NCBI RefSeq assembly: GCF_002803605.1
Contig: NZ_PHRG01000001.1
Span: 818,819 to 882,818, forward strand
DNA length: 64,000 nt
Source: Acinetobacter pseudolwoffii
GTDB lineage: Bacteria > Pseudomonadota > Gammaproteobacteria > Pseudomonadales > Moraxellaceae
Reading direction: 5' to 3'
Shown: piece by piece, positions 1-8,597 of the stretch
Layout of the letters: each line of letters starts with the position of its first letter
Numbering within the stretch: position 1 is the stretch's first letter
The notes under the pieces: model-generated
What the model saw: the letters and a program-made list of their open reading frames with translations, nothing else
Database searches by the model: none
What the model was told of the DNA's origin: nothing
Translations under genes and position numbers: made by a program

Positions 1-521
1 TGCGGATAGCTCTTGCCAATCATGCGGTTAAATACAATGGCGATGATCATCAGCAGCAGTGAATTTAAGAGCACCGGATAAAACACAAAGGCATAGCCCA
101 GATCATGTACCGCATTTCCGCCCAAGACCGCAGTAATCGCGACCGCACCACTCGGGGGATGCAAGGAATCTGTGGTCATCATCAGCATAATCGACAGAGC
201 GACGGCGACACTAAAAGCTTCAGTCGGATTGGCCATGAATAATGCGCAGGTTACGCCGACCACAGCCGCAATGGTATTCCCCACCATAATATTCCAGGGC
301 TGTGCCAGAGGACTGGCCGGCACTGCAAACAGCAACACCGAAGACGCCCCCATCGGTGCAATATACCAGGCCTTAAAATCACCCAGAATCCACAAACTCA
401 GCAATGAGGATACGGCCAAGCCGATCAGGGCACCGATGCCGCATAACAGACGGTCTTTGAGCGGAAGGACTTTGAAGTTTGGTTTTAAGGTATTGAGCCA
501 GTCTAGATTTGAGTGAAACAC
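1..521 (-). CDS. HPP family integral membrane protein (3' end outside window)
   Basis: This is a partial gene: 173 residues are visible and the C-terminus lies beyond base 1. Translation of the minus strand shows successive hydrophobic segments and the name-giving HPP motif at residues 121-123, within DSLHPPSGAVA. HPP-family proteins are four-helix inner-membrane proteins, and some cyanobacterial members have been linked to nitrite transport; the substrate here is unknown. The start is a GTG at 519-521, because an in-frame TAG lies two codons upstream and no ATG occurs near the N-terminus. An AGG sits just upstream as a weak ribosome binding site. The transglutaminase-like gene lies upstream on the same strand, 233 bases away. 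Confidence 0.85.
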   Translation of the reverse strand, partial: MFHSNLDWLNTLKPNFKVLPLKDRLLCGIGALIGLAVSSLLSLWILGDFKAWYIAPMGASSVLLFAVPASPLAQPWNIMVGNTIAAVVGVTCALFMANPTEAFSVAVALSIMLMMTTDSLHPPSGAVAITAVLGGNAVHDLGYAFVFYPVLLNSLLLMIIAIVFNRMIGKSYP

Positions 522-754
522 AGTCTACCTGATTTACTTTTTATCGATTTTCCGCATTATAGAACCAAGCAGCCTTAAAGGTATATTTGTTTTATATCTT
601 TTAATGCTGCAGGTATGCCTACTTTTTAGAAAAAAAATGTCGGCATGATTGCTCATCATCAAAATGGTTTTGAAGGGCTGAGGCTTTATACTTCATGCAT
701 ATTCCAACAACATCGTGACTTACAATGAAGCTGATAAAACTGTTTAAAATCATG

Positions 755-1597
755 TTATTTTGCAGTAATTTCAGTGGGCTTTGATAGCGGATTTTCATCT
801 GATTCAGATCGAATAATCGGCTCGATTTTAATCAGCTCGACCTCACCATAGAAGGTCGAAAATGCCACATCTCCGGCATCGATGCCAGTGCCAATCCGAA
901 TTAAATTTTCTACAGGCGCCAAACGGGTCGGATCAAACAGTACCCACCCACCCTCTAAATAAGCTTCAAAAATGGCGTGAAAATCGGGTAAAAACTTTTC
1001 GATTTCGACATAACCGACCACCATGCGTGCTGGAATGCCTAAAGCACGACACAGCGCAATACCTAAATGAGCAAAGTCACGACAGACGCCCGCCCGATGG
1101 ATGAGCACATCTGTTGCAGTACTAAACTGATCCGTGCTGCCAGAAACATAAAATATATTGTTATAAATCCATTGTTCAATCGCTTTGACCCGCGCATAAC
1201 CCGGCGTCATCCAGCCAAAGGACCGATTGGCCATTTCTGCAAATAAATCCGAATTACAGTAACGGCTGGCCAGCAAATAAGGCAGCACCGCATCAGGCAA
1301 ATCCGGAATCAGCACTTCATTCAGATTATGCTGCGCATCTGCATTGATCACCGGATGACGTTCAACTGTCGCGTTATAATGCACTTCAAAGACATCACAA
1401 GGTTGGACATGCAGACGTATATAACGATTTTGATGATTTAAATCCTGGAATTCACGCCATACGACAGGCATATTAAATGTCAGTTGTTGTTCAAGAATAG
1501 TTTGATCGGAATGATGTGCCGCCTGAATCAGAAAAACAAATTCTGTGGTCTGGACAACCTTATATTTTAAATGACATTGAATTTGATAAGTGGTCAT
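755..1597 (-). CDS. Transglutaminase-like cysteine protease-fold protein
   Basis: A 280-residue protein with a transglutaminase-like core in its second half. The expected triad is visible: Cys172 in GVCRDFAH, His207 in DFHAIFEA and Asp222 in WVLFDPTR. Bacterial members of this family are usually thought to be peptidases or amide-processing enzymes rather than true cross-linkers. The N-terminal 150 residues match the beta-rich region that normally precedes the core. No signal peptide is seen, so it is probably cytoplasmic. It is transcribed divergently from glyQ. The family assignment is firm and the substrate is unknown. Confidence 0.85.
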   Translation of the reverse strand: MTTYQIQCHLKYKVVQTTEFVFLIQAAHHSDQTILEQQLTFNMPVVWREFQDLNHQNRYIRLHVQPCDVFEVHYNATVERHPVINADAQHNLNEVLIPDLPDAVLPYLLASRYCNSDLFAEMANRSFGWMTPGYARVKAIEQWIYNNIFYVSGSTDQFSTATDVLIHRAGVCRDFAHLGIALCRALGIPARMVVGYVEIEKFLPDFHAIFEAYLEGGWVLFDPTRLAPVENLIRIGTGIDAGDVAFSTFYGEVELIKIEPIIRSESDENPLSKPTEITAK

Positions 1598-1910
1598 GAA
1601 TTTCCTTATTTTTAAGCATTATTATATTGTGTGAATATTAAACTAATTTTAGGATGCTAATCGTATAAGATCAGTTGAGCTTTATAATGCTCCGGTTAAT
1701 CGGATGCCATATATCTGATTTATTCTTGATTTTTAAGTTAGCCTCAATCGGCCAGTAAAGCTGAAATCACGACAGATGCATAGATGACTCTTCTTGTTTA
1801 AAGGTATTCTGGATTTTTTCAAAAAAGGTTCCACACATTAACCCTTTGCCACTCCCCTGCAAAGTCCTTATAATTGAGCACAATTTTTCTCTAATTTTAA
1901 GTGGATGACC
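1598..1910. other. Divergent intergenic region between transglutaminase-like gene and glyQ
   Basis: About 310 bases without a gene. It must hold the start signals for the minus-strand transglutaminase-like gene and the plus-strand glyQ. Only the glyQ promoter near its right end is convincing. The rest is AT-rich and shows no repeat or RNA gene that I can support. Confidence 0.6.
1846..1874 (+). promoter_or_regulatory. Sigma70-like promoter of glyQS
   Basis: TTGCCA at 1846-1851 and a perfect TATAAT at 1869-1874 are separated by 17 bases. The -10 box lies about 35 bases upstream of the glyQ start. This is among the best consensus matches in the window. Confidence 0.8.
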
Positions 1911-2894
1911 ATGAGTCGCGCCATATCGCATATTGATACCTTCCAAGGCTTAATTCTTGCCTTACAAACTTACTGGGCGGAGCAAGGCTGTGTAATTTTA
2001 CAGCCTTACGACATGGAAATGGGCGCAGGAACATTCCATACAGCGACTTTCCTTCGTGCTTTAGGGCCTGAAACCTGGAACGCAGCCTACGTTCAGCCGT
2101 CACGTCGTCCGAAAGATGGCCGTTATGGCGAAAACCCCAACCGTCTGCAACATTATTACCAATTCCAGGTGGTACTGAAGCCAAACCCGGACAACATCCA
2201 ACAGCTCTACCTTGACTCGCTTAAAGCGATTGGGATCGACCCACTGGTACACGACATTCGTTTTGTCGAAGACAACTGGGAATCGCCAACCCTCGGCGCT
2301 TGGGGTCTAGGCTGGGAAGTCTGGCTCAACGGTATGGAAGTGACTCAGTTTACTTATTTCCAGCAAGTGGGCGGTGTTGAATGCTACCCAGTGACAGGCG
2401 AAATCACCTACGGTCTTGAGCGTCTTGCCATGTACTTGCAAGGTGTAGACTCGGTTTACGATTTAGTTTGGACCAAAGGTCAGTTCGGTACTGTGACCTA
2501 TGGCGATGTGTTCCATCAAAATGAAGTTGAGCAGTCAACTTATAACTTTGAATATGCAAACGTTGAAAAAATGTTTGAGCTGTTCGATTTCTACGAAGCT
2601 GAAGCAACGCGTTTAATCGAAGCTGAACTGCCATTGCCTGCTTATGAGCAAGTGATTAAAGCATCACACTGCTTTAACTTATTAGATGCGCGTGGCGCGA
2701 TTTCGGTGACTGAACGTCAACGTTATATTTTACGTGTGCGTACTTTGGCACGTGCCATTGCAAATAGCTATGTAGCAGCGCGTGCGAAATTGGGCTTCCC
2801 GATGGCTGAACCTGAGCTTCGTGATGAAGTTTTAGCGCAGTTAAAAGCACAAGTTGAAGCGGAAGCAAAAGTTGAATCTAAGGAGAGCAAATAA
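1911..2894 (+). CDS. glyQ: Glycine--tRNA ligase alpha subunit
   Basis: Alpha subunit of the heterotetrameric bacterial glycyl-tRNA synthetase. It carries the class II catalytic core that activates glycine with ATP and charges tRNA-Gly. The sequence is nearly collinear with Escherichia coli GlyQ, including [30 protein letters not shown] and the FQQVGG segment. About 327 residues are encoded; the usual length is slightly over 300, and the extra residues are an acidic-lysine C-terminal tail. Two in-frame ATGs occur at 1905 and 1911. The second is preferred because AAGTGG lies at better spacing. The stop overlaps the glyS start (TAATG), so the two subunits are likely translationally coupled. Confidence 0.97.
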   Translation: MSRAISHIDTFQGLILALQTYWAEQGCVILQPYDMEMGAGTFHTATFLRALGPETWNAAYVQPSRRPKDGRYGENPNRLQHYYQFQVVLKPNPDNIQQLYLDSLKAIGIDPLVHDIRFVEDNWESPTLGAWGLGWEVWLNGMEVTQFTYFQQVGGVECYPVTGEITYGLERLAMYLQGVDSVYDLVWTKGQFGTVTYGDVFHQNEVEQSTYNFEYANVEKMFELFDFYEAEATRLIEAELPLPAYEQVIKASHCFNLLDARGAISVTERQRYILRVRTLARAIANSYVAARAKLGFPMAEPELRDEVLAQLKAQVEAEAKVESKESK

Positions 2895-4963
2895 TGTCTA
2901 AACATACCGTTTTGTTCGAATTAGGCTGTGAAGAACTTCCACCGAAAAGCCTTAAAAAATTACGTGATGCATTGCAAGCAGAAACCGTAAAAGGCTTAAA
3001 AGATGCTGGTCTTGCTTTTGATTCTATCGAAGCCTATGCAGCACCACGTCGTTTAGCATTAAAAATTACCAATGTTGATGGCGCGCAAGCTGACACGCAA
3101 AAACGTTTCGACGGCCCTGCAAAGCAAGCAGCCTTTGATGCGGAAGGCAACCCAACCAAAGCGCTTGAAGGCTTTATGCGTGGTCAAGGCATCACGGTTG
3201 ATCAAGTATCGACTTTCCAAGCCGGTAAAGTTGAAAAAGTGTGCTACCTAAAAGATGTCAAAGGCCAAAGCCTTGATGCACTTTTACCACAAATTTTACA
3301 AAATGCATTAGACAACCTGCCAATTGCAAAACGCATGCGTTCTGCGGCGAGCCGTACTGAATTTGTACGTCCTGTGAAATGGGTGGTATTGCTTAAAGAC
3401 AACGACATTGTTGATGCAACCATTCAAGATCACAAAGCAGCTAACGTGACTTTCGGTCATCGTTTCCATGCACCTGAAGCAATCACTTTAACGCATGCTG
3501 ACGAATACTTAGCGAAATTAAAAGCAGCGCATGTTGTGGCTTCTTTTGAAGAACGTCAAGCCATTATCGACCAACAAGTGAAAGCGTTGGCTGATGAAGT
3601 CAATGCCATTGCAATTGTACCAAGTGACCTTCGTGACGAAGTAACAGCATTGGTTGAATGGCCTGTTGCGCTTCGTGCCAGCTTTGAAGAACGCTTCCTT
3701 GCTGTTCCGCAAGAAGCATTAATTACCACCATGCAGGACAACCAAAAGTACTTCTGTTTAGTGAATGCTGACAATAAACTGCAACCGTACTTCATTACGG
3801 TGTCGAACATTGAGTCGAAAGACCCAACACAAATTATTGAAGGTAACGAGAAAGTGGTTCGTCCACGTTTGTCGGATGCTGAATTCTTCTTCCTGCAAGA
3901 TCAAAAGCAACCGCTTGCATCGCGTAAAGAGAAATTGGCGAACATGGTGTTCCAAGCAGAATTGGGCACGCTTTGGAACAAGTCTGAACGTATTGCAAAA
4001 TTGGCTGTGGCTTTAGCGCCAATTACAGGTGCAAATGCTGCCGATGCTGAAAAAGCAGCACTTCTTGCAAAATGTGATTTAACCTCTGAACTTGTGGGTG
4101 AGTTCCCTGAACTTCAAGGGATCGCGGGGACTTACTACGCACGTCTTGAAGGCGAAAATGATGAAGTTGCTGAGTCTTTAGGCGAGCAGTATTTACCTAA
4201 ATTCGCGGGTGACGTTTTACCGAAAACCAAAACAGGTACAACCATTGCCCTTGCGGATCGTTTAGATACTTTGACGGGTATTTTTGGTATTGGTCAAGCG
4301 CCTACAGGCTCTAAAGACCCGTTTGCACTGCGTCGTTCTGCGATTGGTATTTTACGTCTAGTCACTGAAAATGAACTTGATGTATCAATTGAAGATTTGA
4401 TCAAACTTGCTTTAGCTGCTTATGGCGATGTATTGAAAGATCACGACAAGACTTTAAATGATGCAGTTGCATTCCTTGAAGGCCGTTACCGTGCGAAATA
4501 CGAAGACCAAGGCGTAGCTGTTGATGTGATTCAAGCTGTTCAAGCCTTGTCACCAAAATCTCCACTTGATTTTGACAAGCGTGTCAATGCAGTAAATCAC
4601 TTCCGTGCCTTGCCTGAAGCTGCTGCGCTTGCTGCTGCAAACAAGCGTGTTGCCAATATTCTTGCAAAAGAAGCTGCTCCTGAAGGTCAAGTGGTTGAAG
4701 CAAACCTGGTTGAAGATGCTGAAAAAGCATTGTTCGCTGAACTTGCAAAAATTACACCTGTGGTTGAGCCGTTATTTACTGCCAAAGACTACACTGCTGC
4801 ACTTTCAGCTTTAGCTGCACTTCGTGCACCAGTCGATGCGTTCTTTGACGGTGTGATGGTCATGGCTGATGATGCAGACCTTAAAGCAAACCGTTTACGT
4901 ATGCTTGCTCAGCTGCGTGATTTGTTTACGAAAGTGGCTGATATTTCGGTGTTACAGCACTAA
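2894..4963 (+). CDS. glyS: Glycine--tRNA ligase beta subunit
   Basis: Beta subunit of glycyl-tRNA synthetase, 689 residues, the normal size for the family. It binds the tRNA and is needed for aminoacylation together with GlyQ. Typical features include the N-terminal [14 protein letters not shown], the central MQDNQKYF segment, and a C-terminal DALR-type anticodon-binding region ending in [20 protein letters not shown] lies just upstream of the ATG, which overlaps the glyQ stop by one base. The coding sequence is followed after about 15 bases by a strong terminator. Alternative function is very unlikely. Confidence 0.97.
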   Translation: MSKHTVLFELGCEELPPKSLKKLRDALQAETVKGLKDAGLAFDSIEAYAAPRRLALKITNVDGAQADTQKRFDGPAKQAAFDAEGNPTKALEGFMRGQGITVDQVSTFQAGKVEKVCYLKDVKGQSLDALLPQILQNALDNLPIAKRMRSAASRTEFVRPVKWVVLLKDNDIVDATIQDHKAANVTFGHRFHAPEAITLTHADEYLAKLKAAHVVASFEERQAIIDQQVKALADEVNAIAIVPSDLRDEVTALVEWPVALRASFEERFLAVPQEALITTMQDNQKYFCLVNADNKLQPYFITVSNIESKDPTQIIEGNEKVVRPRLSDAEFFFLQDQKQPLASRKEKLANMVFQAELGTLWNKSERIAKLAVALAPITGANAADAEKAALLAKCDLTSELVGEFPELQGIAGTYYARLEGENDEVAESLGEQYLPKFAGDVLPKTKTGTTIALADRLDTLTGIFGIGQAPTGSKDPFALRRSAIGILRLVTENELDVSIEDLIKLALAAYGDVLKDHDKTLNDAVAFLEGRYRAKYEDQGVAVDVIQAVQALSPKSPLDFDKRVNAVNHFRALPEAAALAAANKRVANILAKEAAPEGQVVEANLVEDAEKALFAELAKITPVVEPLFTAKDYTAALSALAALRAPVDAFFDGVMVMADDADLKANRLRMLAQLRDLFTKVADISVLQH

Positions 4964-4976
4964 GTTCCGATTTAAT

Positions 4977-5006
4977 AAAAAACCCGCTTTAAAGCGGGTT
5001 TTTTAT
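4977..5006. terminator. Bidirectional terminator shared by glyS and the HEPN-like gene
   Basis: AACCCGCTTT / AAAGCGGGTT form a 10-base-pair stem at 4981-5000, with an A-run before and a T-run after, so it can act in both directions. The stop codon of the minus-strand gene (4989-4991) lies inside the stem. Confidence 0.9.
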
Positions 5007-6038
5007 TTCATACTTTTCATCAATTTCAGCCATTAAGCTTTTGAAATAGTCATTTTTTTCATTAAGATAAAAATTATATATTCGTCCAGCTCGTTCATCA
5101 TTGCTCCGCATTGCTTTTCTCATTAACTCGATTGCAACTAGATAATCTTCAATTTCATTAAACCAATATTCACCATGTAATAATCGATTTTCTAAAGATT
5201 GTTTTAACGCTAAATATTCTCTCTGGATATTATCTAAAGCTGTATAAGCAAATAGTTTATTCTGCTCATCATAAATACTATGAATTTTTTCAAACCAATA
5301 AGAAATTGGCAACAAGCCAACTAATTTTTCATTTTCAAATTTCTTTTTAACTTCATTTTCCATAATAATTATTTCTTTATTCAGTCTTCTCAAGAGAACA
5401 ATTGCTTCATCTAATTGCTTCTTGAGTAACTCATAAATAGAAATTTCTTCATAAACTGTATCTTCTTTCTTTTTAGAATATCTCAACAAGTCAAAACCAG
5501 ATTTATTAATTGTGATACGAGAAATAAAATTATTAAATTCATCCTTATCTTTTTCGCTTCTTCCTCCTTCATTATTTAGGATTGTGTGCCCAATCGAAGC
5601 ATTCCGAACCTTACGGATCTTTTTCAACTCACTATTTGCTTCCCATTGAACTTTGAATACTTCATATAGATGCTTCAAGCTATCTTGTTGAAGAATGAAA
5701 CATTGTAAAATTCCATAGCAATGAATGTATTTAAGCCCTGTTTCTTTAGGAAACTCCGTTTGCAGATAATCCTTAAAGGCTAAGGATGTGTCTCCTAACA
5801 CATCTAAAGCACTGCATAGCATCCACCATCTGTGCTTATCATTTAATAATTGGTAATGAAGAACTCCACAATTAATATAATTACGCAGCTGATTTTCTAA
5901 ATTTTCTATTTGATCTAAAGAGTCTAGTAGATGATCCATACTTATATCTATACGGGTAGAGTATTCTTTAAAATTAGTTTTCAAATCATAGGCAATTTCA
6001 TCTGAATTGCCTATACTCAACCTAACAACACTCAACAA
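4989..6038 (-). CDS. Hypothetical protein with HEPN-like RNxxxxH motif, AT-rich
   Basis: I do not recognise this 349-residue protein as a named family. It is largely alpha-helical and charged, with no signal peptide or membrane segment. At residues 145-151 it has RNASIGH, preceded by KKIRKV. This fits the Rx4-6H signature, with a polar residue after Arg, found in HEPN domains, many of which are RNases in toxin or defence systems. The gene is clearly more AT-rich than its neighbours and sits alone between two core genes, which suggests acquisition. The annotated start is a TTG without a convincing ribosome binding site; the first in-frame ATG is codon 34. No nucleotidyltransferase or antitoxin partner is adjacent. 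Confidence 0.6.
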   Translation of the reverse strand: MLSVVRLSIGNSDEIAYDLKTNFKEYSTRIDISMDHLLDSLDQIENLENQLRNYINCGVLHYQLLNDKHRWWMLCSALDVLGDTSLAFKDYLQTEFPKETGLKYIHCYGILQCFILQQDSLKHLYEVFKVQWEANSELKKIRKVRNASIGHTILNNEGGRSEKDKDEFNNFISRITINKSGFDLLRYSKKKEDTVYEEISIYELLKKQLDEAIVLLRRLNKEIIIMENEVKKKFENEKLVGLLPISYWFEKIHSIYDEQNKLFAYTALDNIQREYLALKQSLENRLLHGEYWFNEIEDYLVAIELMRKAMRSNDERAGRIYNFYLNEKNDYFKSLMAEIDEKYEIKNPL

Positions 6039-6049
6039 GAAAGAATCAT

Positions 6050-6439
6050 ATGAAATTTAAAGCTCTTATTTTGACGGGTCTTGCGAGTATCGCAGTTACA
6101 GCTTGTACATCTGCACCAAAAATCCCGCAGCTTGAAGTTGGCGTCTTACAGGAAGTACAAAACCTCGAAGTATCTCCAGAAACCACCAACAACAAGGCAA
6201 AACTGACCAAGTTCCTCGACAAATGCGTGATTGAATTTACCGGCGATCTTGGCAATAACCGTGTCGTTGAACAATGGTCATTTAAAGGCCTTACCCTGAT
6301 GGATGCAGGTTCAGCAACTTTCCAGCGCGACGGCACCAGCACTGCACAAAAGTTTGATCTACATACCGAAAATGTACAAAAAAACTTTATTTCACTCCGC
6401 CATCACTTTGCCAAAGATGCATTAACTCAATGTGACTAA
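6050..6439 (+). CDS. Small lipoprotein of unknown function
   Basis: A 129-residue protein with a type II signal peptide: MKFK, a hydrophobic stretch, then the lipobox VTAC with Cys19 as the lipidated residue. The residue after Cys is Thr, not Asp, so sorting to the outer membrane is expected. The mature part is hydrophilic and has two further cysteines (in DKCVIEF and at the C-terminus, TQCD) that could form a disulfide. No family is recognised. The HEPN-like gene starts divergently only 11 bases away, so their start signals must overlap. Confidence 0.75.
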   Translation: MKFKALILTGLASIAVTACTSAPKIPQLEVGVLQEVQNLEVSPETTNNKAKLTKFLDKCVIEFTGDLGNNRVVEQWSFKGLTLMDAGSATFQRDGTSTAQKFDLHTENVQKNFISLRHHFAKDALTQCD

Positions 6440-6445
6440 GCATCC

Positions 6446-6484
6446 TGCCCTGTTTTTATTCAGAAAATGGGGCAATTCTTTATC
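6446..6484 (+). terminator. Weak terminator after the small lipoprotein gene
   Basis: TGCCCTGTTTT and AAAATGGGGCA form an imperfect 11-base-pair stem at 6446-6474, followed by a short T-rich tail. The T-run is interrupted, so efficiency is uncertain. Confidence 0.4.
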
Positions 6485-6665
6485 TAAAATAAATAAAAAC
6501 CGGTTTCATATCTCACCGCGCCGTCTTTCATTACAAAAAAGCTAAATTGTACTTCTTGGAAGCGCTAGCGAATCCATCAGATCTTCATTGTTTTCGTGAA
6601 ATTATCCGCTACACTCAAAATCAAACAAAAGATCGCTATTTGACTACTTCGAGGTCGATCACATT

Positions 6666-7160
6666 ATGATGATGAAAAAAGCTATTATTCTCGGCACTGC
6701 ATTTTTAATCTGCATTCCAGCACTGGCACAAGCTGCAACCGAATCAGAAACACAAACCAGTAAGCCAATTGCTCCATATGGCACCAATCCAAATCTTTTG
6801 CATGTCTTTGCCTATAAAGCTCAGGAAGGCGTCATCAATACCGCAGAAAAAGTCGGTGAAGTGACTGAAAAAGGCATTGCCAAAGTCAAACCAGGTGTAG
6901 ATCGTGCTTGGGGAAATACCAAGGCAGCGGCTTCAGAAACCGCACAAAAAGTCGATCAGGGAGCTACGCAAGCAGCCCAACAAACCAATCAGAAAATCCA
7001 GCAAACCAAAGAAGTGTGGCGCGCCAACCCTCAACAAGCAGCACCGATTGTGCAACAGCCTTTGAGTGAATCCTCTGCGCCTCAGCAAACCACAACACCG
7101 CAGATGCAGCCTCAATCCGGTTCCGGCACTGCCACCAGCTATGCAGTGACTGATTTATAA
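6666..7160 (+). CDS. Exported repetitive Ala/Gln/Lys-rich protein
   Basis: A 164-residue protein with a Sec signal peptide ending around LAQAA (residues 20-25). Residues about 45-125 are a repetitive, amphipathic, helix-forming region rich in Ala, Gln, Lys and Thr (VGEVTEKGIAKVKPGVDRAW, ETAQKVDQGATQAAQQTNQK). It resembles the periodicity of LEA-like or apolipoprotein-like helices. The C-terminal 40 residues are Pro/Gln/Ser-rich and probably disordered. No named family is recognised and the function is unknown. It is monocistronic with its own terminator. Confidence 0.75.
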   Translation: MMMKKAIILGTAFLICIPALAQAATESETQTSKPIAPYGTNPNLLHVFAYKAQEGVINTAEKVGEVTEKGIAKVKPGVDRAWGNTKAAASETAQKVDQGATQAAQQTNQKIQQTKEVWRANPQQAAPIVQQPLSESSAPQQTTTPQMQPQSGSGTATSYAVTDL

Positions 7161-7161
7161 G

Positions 7162-7186
7162 AAAAGCCCGTCATGGGCTTTTTATT
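7162..7186 (+). terminator. Rho-independent terminator
   Basis: AAAAGCCC and GGGCTTTT pair around a five-base loop, followed by T-rich sequence directly after the stop codon of the repetitive exported protein. Confidence 0.85.
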
Positions 7187-7230
7187 TATCTTTCAGCAAA
7201 AAATATTCACTTCAAGAGAAGGGTTAAAAA

Positions 7231-8184
7231 TCAATTCACCTGCCGTATCGGCTGGCCATTTTTAAAAGCCTCAACATTTTCGACCATTTGATTCACAATG
7301 CGCTGCCGTGCATCAACACTGCCCCATGCATTATGCGGCGTCACAATCAGGTTTGGAATTGTTGCATCAAGTAAGATATTGCCTTCTTTCGGTGGCTCAA
7401 CCGTTAAAACATCGGTCGCTGCACCGGCAATCTGACCCTCACGCAGCGCCTGCGCCAAGGCTGCTTCATCGACAATACCACCACGCGCACAGTTAATTAA
7501 AAATGCGCTTGGCTTCATGGCTTCGAGTTCAGCATGACTGATCAAATGCCGGGTGTCTTCAGTGAGTGGACAATGCAGACTGAGAAAATCAACTTGAGCA
7601 AGCAACTCGGTAAATGGTACACGGGATGCATCTGCTGGACGGTTTGGCAGCGCTGCAATGAGAACTTTCATGCCAAAAGCTTCAGCCAGTTTCGCCACCG
7701 CATGGCCCAGTTCACCATAACCGACAATGCCCAGTGTTTTTCCGGCCAGCTCGACAATTGGCGCATCCAGCAAACAGAATTGTGAAGATTTTTGCCACTG
7801 GCCTTGTTGTAGCGCATGTTGATAAGACAGAAATGAAGTGGCCAGATTGAGCATTAACATTAAGGTATGTTGTGCAACCGCAGAAGTACCATAAGCCTGA
7901 CAGTTACAGACCACAATGCCGTGTGCTTTGGCTGCTGCCAGATCGACATTATTGCTGCCGGTCGCAGAAATCAGGATCAGTTTCAGTTCAGGAGATTGCT
8001 GAATGGTCGCAGCATCAATCAGTACTTTATTGCTAATAATGACCTCAACCTCGGCCACGCGGGAAGCAATCTCGGCGGCCGAAGTCGTTGGATACAACAC
8101 AAGCGGATCAAAGGCTGCATGCAGTGCCTGAAAGTCCAAATCCTGTTGGTCTAGAGAAGCATAGTCTAAATAAACGGCTTTCAT
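7231..8184 (-). CDS. D-2-hydroxyacid dehydrogenase (glycerate dehydrogenase / hydroxypyruvate reductase-like)
   Basis: A 317-residue NAD(P)-dependent dehydrogenase that interconverts 2-keto acids and D-2-hydroxy acids. The Rossmann motif is GYGELG at 155-160. Catalytic residues expected for the family are visible: Arg234 in NCARGGIVDE, Glu263 in LTVEPP and His284 in VTPHNAWGS. The substrate-loop segment SATGSNNVD is also typical. The short length and TPHNAW motif best fit glycerate dehydrogenase (HprA-like) rather than SerA, because no ACT domain follows. The exact substrate cannot be fixed from sequence. It stands alone on the minus strand. Confidence 0.9.
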   Translation of the reverse strand: MKAVYLDYASLDQQDLDFQALHAAFDPLVLYPTTSAAEIASRVAEVEVIISNKVLIDAATIQQSPELKLILISATGSNNVDLAAAKAHGIVVCNCQAYGTSAVAQHTLMLMLNLATSFLSYQHALQQGQWQKSSQFCLLDAPIVELAGKTLGIVGYGELGHAVAKLAEAFGMKVLIAALPNRPADASRVPFTELLAQVDFLSLHCPLTEDTRHLISHAELEAMKPSAFLINCARGGIVDEAALAQALREGQIAGAATDVLTVEPPKEGNILLDATIPNLIVTPHNAWGSVDARQRIVNQMVENVEAFKNGQPIRQVN

Positions 8185-8273
8185 GGCTGTTCCCTCAATC
8201 CTGTTGAACCATTGATCTTTGTCATTTAAAACAAGTCATTGAGGCTTTTCAAGCAGTTTCCGCTCTACCAATC

Positions 8274-8471
8274 TTAATCTAGCGGTTTATCGAGATGATT
8301 GCGCAATGAACGCCGGATTTTATAGATCACATACACCGCCAGAATGATCATGAAAATAATCGATGCACTCATCATAATCACGGCTGGATGTACACTTTCT
8401 GCATGTGCCAGATTGGGCAGCGCTAAACCGACCATGAAACAGACTTGTATCATCTGGGCAGATTGCATCAT
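8274..8471 (-). CDS. Small membrane protein
   Basis: A 65-residue protein. A hydrophobic N-terminus ending in NLAHA looks like a cleavable signal, followed by one strong transmembrane helix (about residues 30-49) and a basic tail YKIRRSLRNHLDK. AGGGGAT lies at suitable distance upstream of the ATG. No family is recognised. It could be a periplasm-facing single-span protein or, if the signal is not cleaved, a two-helix protein. Confidence 0.6.
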   Translation of the reverse strand: MMQSAQMIQVCFMVGLALPNLAHAESVHPAVIMMSASIIFMIILAVYVIYKIRRSLRNHLDKPLD

Positions 8472-8597
8472 ATAGAGATCCCCTGGTTCGTTTCAACTAT
8501 CGGGAGCAGTACGGGTGGATATTATTTATACCGCCTATCTCTATATTATGCCTAGCCAATCACATGTCAAGTAATTGTTTTTTATTAAAAAATAAAG

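Noticed and set aside
172..516. Open frame of 114 codons on the plus strand
   Set aside because: It lies antisense to the HPP-family gene, whose translation shows clear family motifs and membrane helices.
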